A stretch of DNA of 64,000 nucleotides from Tridacna crocea (GCA_943736015.1 OX031062.1:55416962-55480961); one strand, 5' to 3'; counted from the first letter of the stretch, positions 31,231 through 42,862 are shown. Notes: generated by a model not told the origin, from the sequence alone. A program made the numbers and translations.

Positions 31231-31740
31231 AGGTAGAGACAACATGACCATCTGCCATATCACTCCAATTTTTATTATCCATTACATTTTACCTTGATAT
31301 CTATCTTACATGTATTTTCATTGAAATCAATAAAAAATAAATATGTTCTTGCGTCATAAATGTAAAAAATAACGTCATTCAGGACTACAAGACATCACAT
31401 GTCTCAGAAAATTTAGATAACCAAAGTTGGTATTGCGCCGATTAAATACGGTTCAATTTTGACTTGGGATTGTTTACAAGCACGACAAATTACTAAGTAT
31501 TCTAAGCCAAATATCAAGCACTCCATAACTGTGAGCACATGCCTAGCTCTGGCTTAATTAGTTTCTGGCAGATGCTTTCTAGTATCAGTTCAAAATTTCC
31601 TGATAAAACCAAGAATTCCAGGGGCTTAGTGGAATCCGCTTGTATCCCTGCCCGTCTACCTGTTTGTATTAATCAAAATTGACCTCATGTGTTGTTTTGA
31701 TTCCTCAATTTCCTGGCCTTCAGTACTATCAGTACTTTGA

Positions 31741-31853
31741 TTTACCTATGGCCTTATTACCTATGGCCTTTTTACTGTTTTACTTCTGGCTTTTTTACCT
31801 ATGGCCTTTTTACCTATGTCTTTTTTACCTCTGGCTTTTTTACCGCACACCAC
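31741..31853. repeat. TTTTTACCTATGGC short-motif array
   Basis: Seven or so units of 14-16 nt (TTTTTACCTATGGCC, TTTTTACCTCTGGC) ending TTTTTACCGCACACCAC. A related array at 51707-51778 ends with the same TTTTTACCGCACACCAC. Confidence 0.7.
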
Positions 31854-32195
31854 TTCTACCACTTTGTTTTGGAGACACTTGGACCCCCTCTTTATATTTA
31901 TTAACCCTATTTTTCCTGTTAATCAGCATCATACAATTTGACTGTTAGAATGGTTTTCAATAGTTTAGTTTTTCATTTTGCCAAGTAATCAGGTGTAATT
32001 TTTAATATCCACCTGTTCATGACTGAATAGCTGTGATTTTTACAACAGATGAGTGGAAATTCAATCATTATTATTTAAACATTTTTAGTGTTCTAAGTTA
32101 TAACTTTGACAGTAATGTTCAGCTTACAAATCTAAAATTTGAAAACTGTTGTTAAATATTAAAATCTATTTGTTTCATGACTGAAAAGGTTCCAT

Positions 32196-32424
32196 TATAG
32201 CCTTCTACTACATAATCCCAACTTGGAAAAGATTTTGAGGGAGAGGGCTTTTGAAAACGTGAGAAAAGGAGAAAATGTATGAAGCCAGCATTGTCTCCTT
32301 TTCCCACAATGTTTTCAACCCTTTTAGAAGCATATTGTATCATTTTAGCCATGTTAAACTTATTGTCTGCAGAGGCTTTCAATGTAGACAATTCCAAAAT
32401 TTTATGGTGTTGTAATGGATTATT
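32196..32424 (+). mobile_element. TTAA-hairpin MITE, diverged
   Basis: Full length with an asymmetric hairpin tip (ATGTATGAAGCCAGCATTG) and decayed TTAA ends. Confidence 0.65.
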
Positions 32425-32774
32425 GTAAATTGATGGTTTTATTAATGATGACTGAAGGATTAAAAAGAGGTATAGATAGAAAGAGAGAAGGGTGGACAGA
32501 TAAATACTAGGCCAAAGAATTGGCACACAATAAATGAAATATTGCTTATATTAGTTGGTTTTGTCTTTTGAAGACTGAAAACACCATGGGAAAGGAGGAA
32601 TTTTATTGATTTATGGTGGTCACTGGTCTGTTGAACAGTTTGAGTCTGTCAGCTATTAATTGAAGCTTTATAAAATTATTCATTCCCCTCTGCAATAAAA
32701 CTGCATATTGTAAATTTTGTTTATATCCATACTTGACCACTTTCTGCCTCAATCTTTACTTCTAAAGCTCACTT

Positions 32775-33003
32775 ACTCTATACCGTACGCCAAAATTTTA
32801 GACTGGTCCAAATTGAAAGCATTTGCAGGCGTCAAGGTAAAAGTGACTGAAAATTTGAAATTTGTATTGAAGAGATGAGAAAAACATCGTGGGAAAAGGA
32901 GAAAATGCTGGTACCCAGCATTTTCTCCTTTTTCTCACAATGTTTTCAAAAGGCTTCTTTCTCAGGGTGGTCAATTGTCGGCACTGTGTGGTCAAGGGTT
33001 CAT
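32775..33003 (-). mobile_element. TTAA-hairpin MITE, subfamily A
   Basis: Reversed; hairpin intact (GAAAATGCTGGTACCCAGC), outer ends drifted (GGTCAAGGGTTCA). Confidence 0.75.
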
Positions 33004-33355
33004 ACAAATCTATAAAGTTAATTAATCTTTGTACTAAAGTCATATGTTTACTTAAACTTGGCTAAAAGTTTGTTAACCATATTCTACTAAAAATACAAAA
33101 CATGAGGAATTTGGGAAAAAAAAGAAAGCAATTAGCATACTATGGAAAAGATCCAACTACTGTAAAACAGAATCTGAAAATAGAAATGCATGTTTAATTT
33201 TTCTGTTGACAAGTAATACAATCCATAAACATAGTTAAGTAATATGTAAATTTTCTTTTTTGAAAATGGGGGTCTAAGTGTCTCAATGAAATAGGGCTCT
33301 ATGTGTCTCAAGGGTTTAATTGTCATCCAAATTTTAAGGTCTCTAAATGGTCAAG

Positions 33356-33664
33356 CATGGGCGGATCCAGAAGGGGGGACCGGGGGTCCGGACCCCCCCT
33401 GGAATTTTGGCAAAATTGTGGTTATCGGATTCGTGAAATGGTACTGGTTTGATATTGCACAGCATTTATGTAAAATACAGTCATAAATTTAAAAAAAAAA
33501 AAGGTTCTAAATGTGGAGACCTCCTCATGGTTAGAACCGGAAATGTTGACTTTTCTTGTAAATGGCTAACATCCACTGAAATCCAAAAATCAAAGTATTA
33601 TATAATAAAACGAGTGCGTTTTTGGTGGGACCCCCCCTGAGAAAGATATCTGGATCCGTGCATG
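33356..33664. mobile_element. 309-bp TIR element, CATGGGCGGATCCAG ends
   Basis: The left end CATGGGCGGATCCAG is mirrored by CTGGATCCGTGCATG at 33650-33664. Just inside are G-run/C-run blocks (GGGGGACCGGGGGTCC and GGGACCCCCCCTG). Non-autonomous; superfamily not assigned. Confidence 0.72.
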
Positions 33665-33739
33665 CCAGGGGTCTAAGTGTCTGACATCCTTTGAAAATTG
33701 TCATTTCAACAAATTAAATGTCATCCAAATACTGAGATA

Positions 33740-33873
33740 TGTCTTGGAATGGATAGAAAAGATTGTGAGAAAAGCAGAAAATGCTAATTACCAGCATTTT
33801 TCTCCTTTTTCCTCATTCTTTAAAAGCCTTCATCCACTGGTTTAATAAAACAGGGGATTATGTGGTAAAAGTT
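33740..33873 (-). mobile_element. TTAA-hairpin MITE, truncated
   Basis: Hairpin plus a GGTAAAAGTTTAA end; the other half is missing. Confidence 0.6.
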
Positions 33874-33892
33874 TAATACCTGCTGGTACAGT

Positions 33893-34262
33893 TGATTGTT
33901 TTGATTGTATGGTGTTTAGAGCCACTTTCAATATTATTTCAGTTACGTCGCAATGGCTAGTTCACCTATCCATGCTTTCCTGGAGTCTCTTTTACCAGTA
34001 CTCTACACAGATTTCTTTCCAAACCACTGGCTGCTTTCCCACATAACCATTGTCAGGATAAAAGCCAGTGTTGGGAGCATAATGAGGCTAAACTAAAAAA
34101 AATGGCAGTACAATAAATCACCTGACCATTTAATTCGACTGAATAATGATTCCTGTTGCAATGACTATCAGCAATCCCCTAAAAGAAATTGGTCGAGCCA
34201 TGGATCAAACCCACAAACTTTTGTTCTCAAGTCCTGCTTGCTACCGAAACAGCTACCAGGGC
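33893..34262 (-). mobile_element. tRNA-derived SINE, best copy
   Basis: On the minus strand: an A-box-like region GGTAGCTGTTTCGGTAGC, a B box matching GGTTTGATCC (complement of 34202-34212), then the body with GATAGTCATTGCAACAGG and GGTTATGTGGGAAAGCAGCC, and a GATTG tail at 33893. The Pol III boxes identify it as a tRNA-type SINE. Confidence 0.78.
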
Positions 34263-34486
34263 TTGGCTTCCCTTAGGTATAAAGCTTTTGAAAAAATTAT
34301 GGGAAAAGAGAAAAATGTGGACCTACATGTTATACATATAACCATCCCTTGATCTATATTTGTCAGTTGCAAATACACGTACTGTCAACATATTTTATTA
34401 GTTAGAATATTAGCTTTAGGTTCAAGAAAAGTGAAAATGTAAACACTGGTTTACTTATTTAAACAGGAATACAAATTTACTGTGTT

Positions 34487-34722
34487 TTAACCCTTTACCA
34501 AACGATCCCTGGTTTTTATGTGCCTGAGATAGAAGCCTTTTGAAAACATTGTGGGAAAAGGAGAAAATACTGGTAACCAGCATTTTCTTCTTTTCCCACA
34601 ATGTTTTCTACCCATCACAAAACATGTGCAAATTTCAATTTTTCAATCACTTTTATTTTGTCTTCTGCAAATGCTTTCAATTTGGACCAGCCAAAAAATA
34701 CTGTTGTTTTGTAATGGGTTAA
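34487..34722 (+). mobile_element. TTAA-hairpin MITE (paired with 44593)
   Basis: Complete copy TTAACCCTTTACC to GTAATGGGTTAA. Its counterpart in the other duplication copy is at 44593-44811, so it predates the duplication. Confidence 0.85.
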
Positions 34723-34731
34723 TAATGATTT

Positions 34732-36015
34732 TTAGCTCCACTGTCCAAAGGCCAGCGGGCTTATGTCATGGCCTGGTGTCCATCGTGCGTCCGTCCGTCT
34801 GTGCGTGCGTCCGTCCGTCCGTCCGTGCGTGCGTTAACTTTTATTTCAAACATCTTCTTCTCTGAAACTACCCATCCAATTTTGATAAAACTTCACAGAA
34901 ATGGTCCTCTTCAGAATTCCTTGAAAGAATTTTATTCTTTCAAAAACTCTGGTTGCCATGGCAACAAAACTGAAAAATATTGAAAATTTTTAAAAATCTT
35001 CTCTGAAACCATAAGGCCTAGGGCTACCAAATTTGGCATGTAGCTCTATCTAGTGGACCTCTACCAAGTTCCTTCAAATATCAGCCCTGGGGTCAAAATT
35101 GGCCCCACCCCGGGGGTCACAAGTTTTATATGGGCTTATATAGGGAAAACTTTAAAATCCTTCTGGTACCTAGCCATAGGGCCTAGGGCTACCAAATTTA
35201 GCATGTAGCTTTATCTAGTAGACCTCTACCCAGAGTGCCCAAATGATAGCCCAGAGGTCAAATTTGGCCTGGCCCCGGGGGTCACAAGTTTTATATGGGC
35301 TTATATAGTGAAAACTTTAAAAATCTGTTCGTACCAAGCCATAAGGCCTAGGGCTACTCAATTTTGCATCTAGCTTTATCAAGTGGTTGTCTACCAAAGG
35401 TGCCCAAATTGTAGCCCTGGGGTCAAATTTGGCCCTGTCCTGGGGGTCACAAGTTTTACATGGGCTCATATTGGGAATTTTTTAAAAATCTATTTGTACC
35501 TAGCTATAAGGCCTAGGGCTACCAAATTTTGCATGTAGCTTTATCTAGTGGGCCTCTACCAGGAGGGCCCAAATTAAAGCCTTAGGGTCAAGTTTGTCCC
35601 CACACCAGGGGCACAAGTTTTACATGGGCTTTTGTGATGAAGACTTTCTAAGTCATCTTGTTACTATCCATAATAAAGACAAGGACCACTAAATTTAGCC
35701 CTGTCTCATGGATTTTATTTTACAGGGCCTTTTATTGAGAAAACTTTGAAAATCTTCTTCTTTATAACCACACATTCTAGACCTGTATTATTTGGTATGG
35801 GGCTTTATCTTGTAGACCTCCACCAGGATTCAAGTAATTATAGCTTTGTGGTCAGAACTGGATTTGCCCAGGAGTCACAACTTTTTTTGGTTTTTATGGA
35901 AAAAAATTGGATGCCCTCAAGTTTGAAACCAGTTGGCCAAATAATGTAATGTTTAGCATGTAGTGTTTTTACGAATTAGCCACTGGAGCGATACAGGGCC
36001 ATCATGGCCCTCTTG
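34732..36015 (+). mobile_element. Helitron-like element with 165-bp tandem core
   Basis: Starts TTAGCTCCACTGTCC followed by a GTCCGTCC-rich stretch. Ends with hairpin GGGCCATCATGGCCC then TCTTG|TT. The tandem unit of 165 bp (GGCCTAGGGCTACCAAATTT...GGGGTCACAAGTTTTA) is phased at about 35021, 35186, 35351 and 35516. It is absent from the equivalent place in copy B. Confidence 0.72.
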
Positions 36016-36142
36016 TTAAGCAATCACACACAGAGAACTTAATATTTTTGTTAAATACATGTATATATATGCACAGAACTGCATTGTGAAATAAAATGAG
36101 ATTTATTTTATGAACTTTTGTCTTTCTATATTGTCATTCCTT

Positions 36143-36470
36143 TTAACCTTACCACATATTCCTGAGTTTTAATAATCCTGAATAGAGAAGGCTTTTGAAA
36201 ACGCTGTAGACTTTCTAAAACATTGTAGGAAAAGAAGAAAATGTTTTACCACTCAATAACGACTTTCAGCACCCTTGAGGAAGAAGCCTTCTGAAAGCAC
36301 TGTGGGAAAAGGATAAAATACTGGTAACCAGCATTTTCACTTTTTTGAAGTTTTTTCCCACAGTGTGTTCTTTCCTATCAGGATCAGATGTCATTATTTG
36401 TGCCACATGTATATAAATTGTTGTCTGCAAATACTTTCAATTTGGACCAGGTTGTCTGATAAAGAGTTAA
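36143..36470 (+). mobile_element. TTAA-hairpin MITEs (partial plus full)
   Basis: A left-half piece (36143-36241) then a full copy (36243-36470) with left part CACTCAATAACGAC. The same pair exists at 44948-45319. Confidence 0.75.
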
Positions 36471-36474
36471 AACA

Positions 36475-36590
36475 TTGAAGGTTTTTGAAAACATTGTAGG
36501 AAAAGAAGAAAATACAGGTGACCAGAAGAGAAGCCTTCTGAGAAAGAGATGACTTTTAACAACATTGTGGGAAAAGATGAAAATGCCTGT
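36475..36590 (+). repeat. Half-hairpin tandem units
   Basis: Two units carrying only one hairpin arm each (TTGTAGGAAAAGAAGAAAAT...AACATTGTGGGAAAAGATGA), linked by GACCAGAAGAGAAGCCTTCT. They lead straight into the SINE head. Confidence 0.65.
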
Positions 36591-36848
36591 AGCTAAGCCA
36601 GTTACAACATTTGAGGGAGCATGTTGCTGGTACAAAATTCCAGCTTGCCAATTTCTTCTCAGAGAATTTATGATAGTCATTGCAACAGGATTCATTCCTA
36701 TCTTGCTTCTGAATAACCTGTGTATGATGGCCTAGATGATTATGTGGGAAAGCAGCCAATGACTTAGGAACATCATAGTGAGAGATGCTGGAAAAAAAAA
36801 GCTGGGAGAGCATGTATAAGTGAAGTGGTTGCAGCTGTGATATCATTG
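36587..36848 (+). mobile_element. tRNA-derived SINE (paired with 45508)
   Basis: Plus strand: A-box remnant TGTAGCTAAGCCAGTTAC, body GATAGTCATTGCAACAGG and TTATGTGGGAAAGCAGCC. Shared by both duplication copies. Confidence 0.75.
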
Positions 36849-36879
36849 ACAGTATTTTATTGTATTAACTCTTAGGCTG

Positions 36880-37064
36880 TTAACCCTTTACTCCATAGAT
36901 ACTCACTTCTACACATTACTCATGACGAGCAATTTCACCTTTTGCCACAATGTTTTCTACACTATCAAAAGGCGTCATATACAAATAAGAAACAGCTTCA
37001 TCCTTGCTGTTATTTAGGGTTAATTAGAGATACCATAGAAATGCCTTATGGGGTAAAGGGTTAA
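36880..37064 (-). mobile_element. TTAA-hairpin MITE, subfamily B, with empty site
   Basis: Lies between GGCTG and ATGCAACTC; one hairpin arm is deleted (CATGACGAGCAATTTCACC). Copy B reads AGGCTGTTAAGTGCAACTC at 45790-45808, i.e. a single TTAA. Insertion therefore duplicated TTAA exactly. Confidence 0.92.
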
Positions 37065-37085
37065 ATGCAACTCGAGGACCTTTTA

Positions 37086-37150
37086 CAGATAATGTTGATG
37101 AAGATCAGATTGCACAGAACATATAGTCTGATCTTTGATCTACACTGTCC
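37086..37150. repeat. GATCAGACTGCAC hairpin repeat
   Basis: Imperfect copy (GAAGATCAGATTGCACAG); partner of 45817-45882. Confidence 0.6.
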
Positions 37151-37689
37151 AATAAGGGGATGTCTAATCCTGAAAAAAATACCTTTGAAATAGCCAAATT
37201 TTGGTTTTTAGCTCCACTGGCCGAAGGCCAGCGAGCTATTGTCGTGGCGTTGTGTCCGTCGTGCGTCTGTCTGTCTGTCCATTTGTTCGTCCGTGCATGC
37301 ATCCATAAACTTTTTCTGTAAAAAACTTCCTCTCAGAAACTACTGACTGGATTTTTACCAAATTTCACAGGAATGTTCATTAGGTGGTCCTCTTTCAAAT
37401 TTTTTCAAATAATTGTGTTCCATGAAGAATTCTGGTTGGCATGGCAACCAAAGTAAAAAACCTTTAAAAATCTCCTCCCCAACCGCTAATTGGATAGCAT
37501 TATTATTTTGCAGGAATGTTCCTTAGGTAGAGGTTTATGAAATTCCTTAAAAAAAAAAAAATGATCCGTCAAAAAACATGCCTTTATGGGAGACTCATTT
37601 TCCTTTTATTGTATAAAGTAAAATCTTTGAAAAATTTCTTTTCTCAAACTATTCATTGGATTTCATTGTTGTTTTCACTGTGGAAAAAT

Positions 37690-37904
37690 GGTGAAATTAC
37701 TCATAATCAACCAAAGACAAGAAGTTTTTTGAAAACACTGTTGGAAAAGGAGAAAATGCTGGTAATCAGCATTTTCTCCTTTTCCCTCAGTGTTTTCTAC
37801 TCTATCAAAGAGAGAAATCATCATTTCATCAATGTTTAATTTGTCGTTTGCAAATGCTTTCAATTTGGTCACATCCCAAATTTTGTTGTTTGGTAAAGGG
37901 TTAA
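37690..37904 (+). mobile_element. TTAA-hairpin MITE inside a Helitron-like element
   Basis: Left end lost; hairpin base CACTGTTGG/CCCTCAGTG; right end GGTAAAGGGTTAA. Confidence 0.7.
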
Positions 37905-38109
37905 AGAGGGTTGCTTTACATAATCTATAGTCCTTTTCATATAAAACAAGAGAACCTCTGCACTTTTATTATTCTGGTAAGGTTTGTTGACCTACTGGTG
38001 ACTAAGTGCAAAGTGAACAGAAGGGGTGTTAATCCTGGTGACCTAGTTTTCTATATTTAGATGTTTCCCCACCCAAAATGGTTTGTGACAAGACCCTCTT
38101 TAACTATAA

Positions 38110-38330
38110 CCAGATGACAAAATTTTGTGACTGCTCATAATTGAAAGATGTTGCAGACAATATAATATAGCTTCAGATTAGTAAAACTTGTATCAAAAAG
38201 GGTAGAAATTATTGTGGAAAACTAAGAACATACTGGTTACCATTATTTTCTTCTTTTCTCACAATCTTTTTCTTAGCTTTTTCTCTTCAGTTGGTAGCTA
38301 AAATGCAGGATTGAATGGTAATTGTGAAAA
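38110..38330 (-). mobile_element. TTAA-hairpin MITE, degenerate, inside a Helitron-like element
   Basis: AAAATTTTGTGACTG..CATAATTGAAAGATG start and a weak core (CATACTGGTTACC). Confidence 0.5.
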
Positions 38331-38443
38331 ACTTCTCTTCACTGTTACAGAAAAATCAGGCCTGTGGAGCGATACAGGCACTCAAGCGCCTCTAGTTACT
38401 ACCAGTTTGAAGGTTTTATCTCAGTTACATAGTACGATAAGGG

Positions 38444-38697
38444 TTAAATTCTTTACCGACAAATCTACCAAACTATAAATTTAAAGTTTTGTAGTCTTTG
38501 GTTTTAAATAGCATCTGCAGATGGGATCTACTATTTGATCAAAAGTTTCCCAAAAGAAGGACTTTGCGAAGGATATGAAATCGTTGTGGCAGAAGGAAAA
38601 TTGCTTGTAACCTGCAGTTTTCCTCAAGATTCCAAACATGTTTTCCAAAAGCCTAAGTAGTGGCCCTAAATATCCGGACTGTCACGTGAAGGGTTAA
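38444..38697 (-). mobile_element. TTAA-hairpin MITE, diverged type (paired with 45986)
   Basis: TTAAATTCTTTACC start and AAGGGTTAA end. The core GCAGAAGGAAAATTGCTTGTAACC pairs poorly. Present in both duplication copies. Confidence 0.65.
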
Positions 38698-40159
38698 ATT
38701 GCATGAGAATTATTCGATAAAAAATGTGTAAAAAATATATTCATATACAAGCATACTATTGATTTAAAGCTACGGCGTAATCTACATAATTATGTGTAAA
38801 TATGATTTTCCTTGATTCACATATGACGAAAAAAATGGATAAATAATCATTTTTTCTCAATTAGATACATTTTATTTACGATAATGAATTATATCCTTTA
38901 CCAATCGACCTAATAAATGAAGCCTATAGACCCGTAATGCAAAACTATTGCTGTTGGGATTTTTTTAAAAAAAAAAAATGTGGTCTAGGGGAGAAAACTC
39001 GTACTGCCTAAGAGTAAGAGAAAACCAAGAGTAACCTCCCTTATAAGATCTACGACCCTCATCATTTCTCCTAGACGCTTGACGGATCAAAGTACTAAAC
39101 ACAACACTGGGGGAAAGGTGACATGCATGTATTGGTTTTAATCTGTTTTTAATGAAGATTTCAATTGATTTTAACAAGAGAGTTTCATTGACTTTGATTT
39201 CGATACAATAACGCTAGAATCTAATTTTTAAGAAAGAACATTTCCTGCTTTATTTCTTGAAATTCGAATGGAATCATCGAGAAAGTTTTGAATCCTGGAA
39301 AATCGCCATTTGCAAAGTTCTGAGATTTGCGGATTGCATTCAGTATCATACTCCTTAGAATGTACGATCTAAATTTGATTTATTAATATCTGTTACCTCA
39401 GAGATATGTTACCAAATGATGCATTGTTATTCTAGTGAAATCTTACCTTAATTCCAAATTCAAATATTGGCGTTATAAATTGTCATGAAATAAAAGGGAG
39501 ACTACCTACCGCCTGTTTTGACAAATAATATGTCTTACTGAATTATTTTCTGTCGGGTGGCATGTCGTTTTTAGAATAATTAAAATTAACTGATTCAAAG
39601 TCGTTATGTGTACAGCTACATGAAAAATTATGGCTTGTCAAACCGATCTTCTCTACAGACATTACCGTGTTTTTTCGTCCTCGGCGTTACGCTTGCTCTT
39701 TGCTGGCATTTTTTGTAAGGTGCACAGGCATATAAGGACCACAGGCATGAGGAGGAGGTTCCATGTCCCGCCTACTGCTTGTACCATTCAGGTACTGTAG
39801 CCGCAGTCATTTAGCACTACCGGAAAAAGCCAAAGCGAGGCTTTGGGTGGAGCCTTTCTCTTGTAAACTAATCTTCAATGGTAACGACGTGAAGCAGTCA
39901 GAAATAAGCCCTTTCCTCTTCAATAAGGGAAGCAACTCTGACATTACTAATAACAAAATTTTGTACGAGTTGTCTCCCATCGACCATTGGTAGTTCATCA
40001 TTCTATCGCAATGGCCTTAAATTGTGAAAGAAAATCAGTTTAGAACAAAACACCAAGCACAAGCGCAGGTAAAATGGAATAAATAAGCGAAGGAAGGGAG
40101 CAAGAAAGTAAATAAAACAAAGGACAAAAAATACATGATAATGTTTTAACAAATATCAG

Positions 40160-40709
40160 TTTAAAGGTGGGTATTTAGAATTTTTACATCTCACCAAATC
40201 AAAAAATATATAGATCAATCAAATTCATATGAAAAAATAATACAAATCATCAATAATTAAGATTCATAAAATTACAAAAAAAAATATTTTTGATGGTATT
40301 CCCTTAAAAGGCTACGTAGCCTCTTAAGCTATGTTTAGATTTGGCGCCAAAAATCAATAAAGCATTGTGGCAATGTCAAGTGACTGGCACGTGACTCATA
40401 ACGCTTAAATTCCATATCATAACAAACATGTAATGATTATTTGCCATAATGTCTTCTTCGGACGCTATGTTTGAAGCGTCTTCTGTGTATTCCTGTAAGT
40501 AAATGAGCCAATTGATCATCTAAAAATAGAATGTGTCTCCCGTTGGTGTCAACCTGAGCCGTCGTAAATCTCTAATTTCTCGTGTTGTTGGACGGTTTTC
40601 GACTACTGGGGTTTTATGAATGAAAATTAAAAGGCTTTGGGAGTATAAGGATGATTTTTTTGCACTTTTATAAAATTTTCGTCCCAAAATCTGAAGGGCC
40701 ACCTTTAAA
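40160..40709. mobile_element. 550-bp MITE, second copy
   Basis: TTTAAAGGTGGGTATTTAG...GGGCCACCTTTAAA. The corresponding DNA in copy B (about 48.9 kb) lacks it. Keeps the minus-strand frame VALQILGRKFYKSAKK. Confidence 0.8.
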
Positions 40710-40974
40710 CGACATGAAGGAACCGGAAATAAACAAACACAAGGAGACGAGATAGTTTTCCTTGATTTCTTGTGATTTGACGGGTGCTTCTTGTTGTAAG
40801 TTGTACATTTCATAATTTAACACAAAAAATCGCGTGTATCTTCACATATATTCAGATAAAAGTTTGGCTTTGTAGAAGAAGCGTAAAAGTTCTGTTCTTA
40901 AAACACTTCATTTAAGTTTTGAAAAATAAGTAACACAAAAAATGGAGGAAAAGTTTGGTAAACATTTAACTATT

Positions 40975-41210
40975 TAGAAGATGACAAACTTTAGGCCTGC
41001 ATCAAATTGGAAGCAATTTAGCAGTCGACAAATCTGAAAGTTGGTCAAAAGATGACTTCTGTCCTTGATAGGATAGGAAAAATGAAATGATAGGAAAAAC
41101 CAGAAAATGCTGGATAATAGTATTTCATCCTATTTCTATAGTCGTCTCAAAAGAACCTAGAATTCTCAAGGATATATTTTGAAGCTGGGGACTGTGTACC
41201 TTAAGTCCGA
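40975..41210 (-). mobile_element. TTAA-hairpin MITE, degenerate
   Basis: Contains ACAAACTTTAGGCCTG and a weak CAGAAAATGCTGGATAATAG core. Confidence 0.45.
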
Positions 41211-41222
41211 CTCTGAAGGCCT

Positions 41223-41289
41223 GCTCCGATGCTGTTGTTGTTATTTAGTCTCTGCTGTGGAGACCAAATAACAAAAATAGCATTGGAGC
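41223..41289. repeat. 67-bp hairpin
   Basis: GCTCCGATGCTGTTGTTGTT..ATTTAGTCTC pairs with GAGACCAAATAACAAAAATA GCATTGGAGC. Single copy here; probably a fold-back element. Confidence 0.65.
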
Positions 41290-41599
41290 AAGCATGCAAC
41301 CACTAGGCTTTGTATATACCTGTAGACTAAAGGATTTCCCAGGTGTCATGTAATTGGGTCTCGGAGAGGAGAAACAATTAGAAAATGGCATCGAAGCTCC
41401 CCTTTGGATCGAATGTAGGCTTTGTACATAGGCTTTGTACATAGATCCTTTTCTTATTGGCCAACAAATCTAAAGTCAGTTGTATAACATGATATCAAAC
41501 CATACTGTCAGACTGAAGAAAACATTTTGTATGTTTTGTTTTGGCCACAGGGTTCTGAAGCATTGTCAGCCCATGGATACATGTAGATGATTTCTTTAT

Positions 41600-41680
41600 G
41601 TGTATAATACAATGTGGGTTGAATGATGAAATTTGCCATTAAAAGGGTAGAAAAACCTTGTTGGAAAAGGAGAAAATGCC
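41600..41680 (-). mobile_element. TTAA-hairpin MITE fragment
   Basis: AAAAGGGTAGAAAAACCTTG then GGAGAAAATGCC; one arm only. Confidence 0.45.
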
Positions 41681-41746
41681 ATTTATTATGGTGGTTTGAA
41701 AACAATGAATGTCTTCAAAAACGATGCCTTTTTGCGTACAAGATAC

Positions 41747-41981
41747 TTAACCGATTACCACACAATCCCTACTTTTGATGACTCTGAGAAAGAAGCCTTT
41801 AGAAAACATTATGGGAAAAGGAGAAAATGCTGATAATCATTTCCAGCATTTTCTCCTTTTCCCACAATGTTTTCTACCCCTCACAAAACAAATTTCAAAC
41901 TTTAAGTCACTTTTATCTTGTCGTCTTCAAATGCTTTGGATTTGGACAAGCCTAATACATTGTCGTATAGTAATAAATTAA
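41747..41981 (+). mobile_element. TTAA-hairpin MITE, subfamily A
   Basis: Complete copy; the loop is enlarged (GCTGATAATCATTTCCAGC). Confidence 0.82.
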
Positions 41982-42628
41982 ATAGAAACATTGAAATTTT
42001 TTTATGGCTCAAAATGAAGTAAGATAATGAAAAGTAACCTGGCAAGCAATTACCTTTTTATCATCACCATTGTTTTATTCTGTTGAAAAGCAGTATATCT
42101 ATTGGGTTATTGGGTGATGCTCAGTGCTCGTAAATAATGGTTTCTTAAATGTTCAAGAAAATATGGCAGCAAGGGCCTGCCAATAAGCGTGTGAATATTT
42201 TTTACAAATTGCAAATTAAAATCTATTTGTTCTATCTGAGTATGTACAAAGAAGTAGGTCAAATGCCAGTGCATTCAGCTACATGTACCTTCCAAAAAAA
42301 CCCTCTACCTCATGGGTGTTTTTTTTACTGATACAGTGTGTAAAAAGGTTTGAAAATTTCTTTTTTCATTTCAGATTTTCAGTACAGAATTGCTTGGGGA
42401 GTTAATGGTTGACCAGTAATTTTTGCAGCACTTAAACTTCACAAATGTTAAATAAGAAACATGTAGAACACTGAAGAAACAGAATTCAGACGTCTACCAT
42501 ATTATAGAATCATTGTGAAGTCATTTATAAAGAAACAGAACCAGCTAGTGGTATGTCCCTCTCATAAGAAGATAACTACCATGTGTTGAAACTCAGTATT
42601 TAGATTCTGTAACAAAAGAACAAAATGC

Positions 42629-42862
42629 CTAACCCTTTACCAAACAATCCCTGGTTTGTTTGACCCTGAAATACAAGCCTTTTGAACACATTATGGGAAA
42701 AGGAGAAAAGGCTGGTTACCAGCATTTTCTCCTTATCCCACTATGTTTTCTACCCTGCTGGAAAAATATTTCAGTTTTTCAATTAGGTTTTTATTTTGTC
42801 GTCTGCAAGTGCTTTCAATTTAGACCTGAGTCTAAAATTTTGTCGTTTGGAATAGGGGTAAC
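42629..42862 (+). mobile_element. TTAA-hairpin MITE, subfamily A
   Basis: Full length with end TTAA changed to CTAA/GTAA. Confidence 0.78.

Larger units (their letters stand above)
37208..38395 (+). mobile_element. Helitron-like element with empty site
   Basis: Left junction TTTGGTTT|TTAGCTCCACTGG; right junction GCGCCTCTAG|TTACTACCAGTTTG. Copy B at 45930-45950 reads TTTGGTTTTTACTATCAG with nothing inserted, so the element entered between T residues, ends in CTAG and made no duplication beyond T. The terminal hairpin is AGGC..GCCT. Two TTAA MITEs sit inside (about 37690-37904 and 38110-38330). Confidence 0.85.
34455..40960 (+). repeat. Segmental duplication, copy A
   Basis: Co-linear with copy B (44535-49260) in the same orientation: a MITE, the ACAGAACTGCATTGT.AAAT stretch, half-hairpin arrays, a SINE, the GATCAGACTGCAC hairpin, a diverged MITE (38444), and unique DNA to about 40.95 kb. 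Shared blocks look roughly 85-90% alike by eye. Copy A carries extra insertions: 34732-36015, 36880-37064, 37208-38395, 40160-40709. Confidence 0.85.

Noticed and set aside
39763-39993. Open frame in duplication copy A (MSRLLLVPFRYC...)
   Set aside because: The matching stretch of copy B (about 48.5 kb) has indels and stops, so there is no sign of coding constraint.
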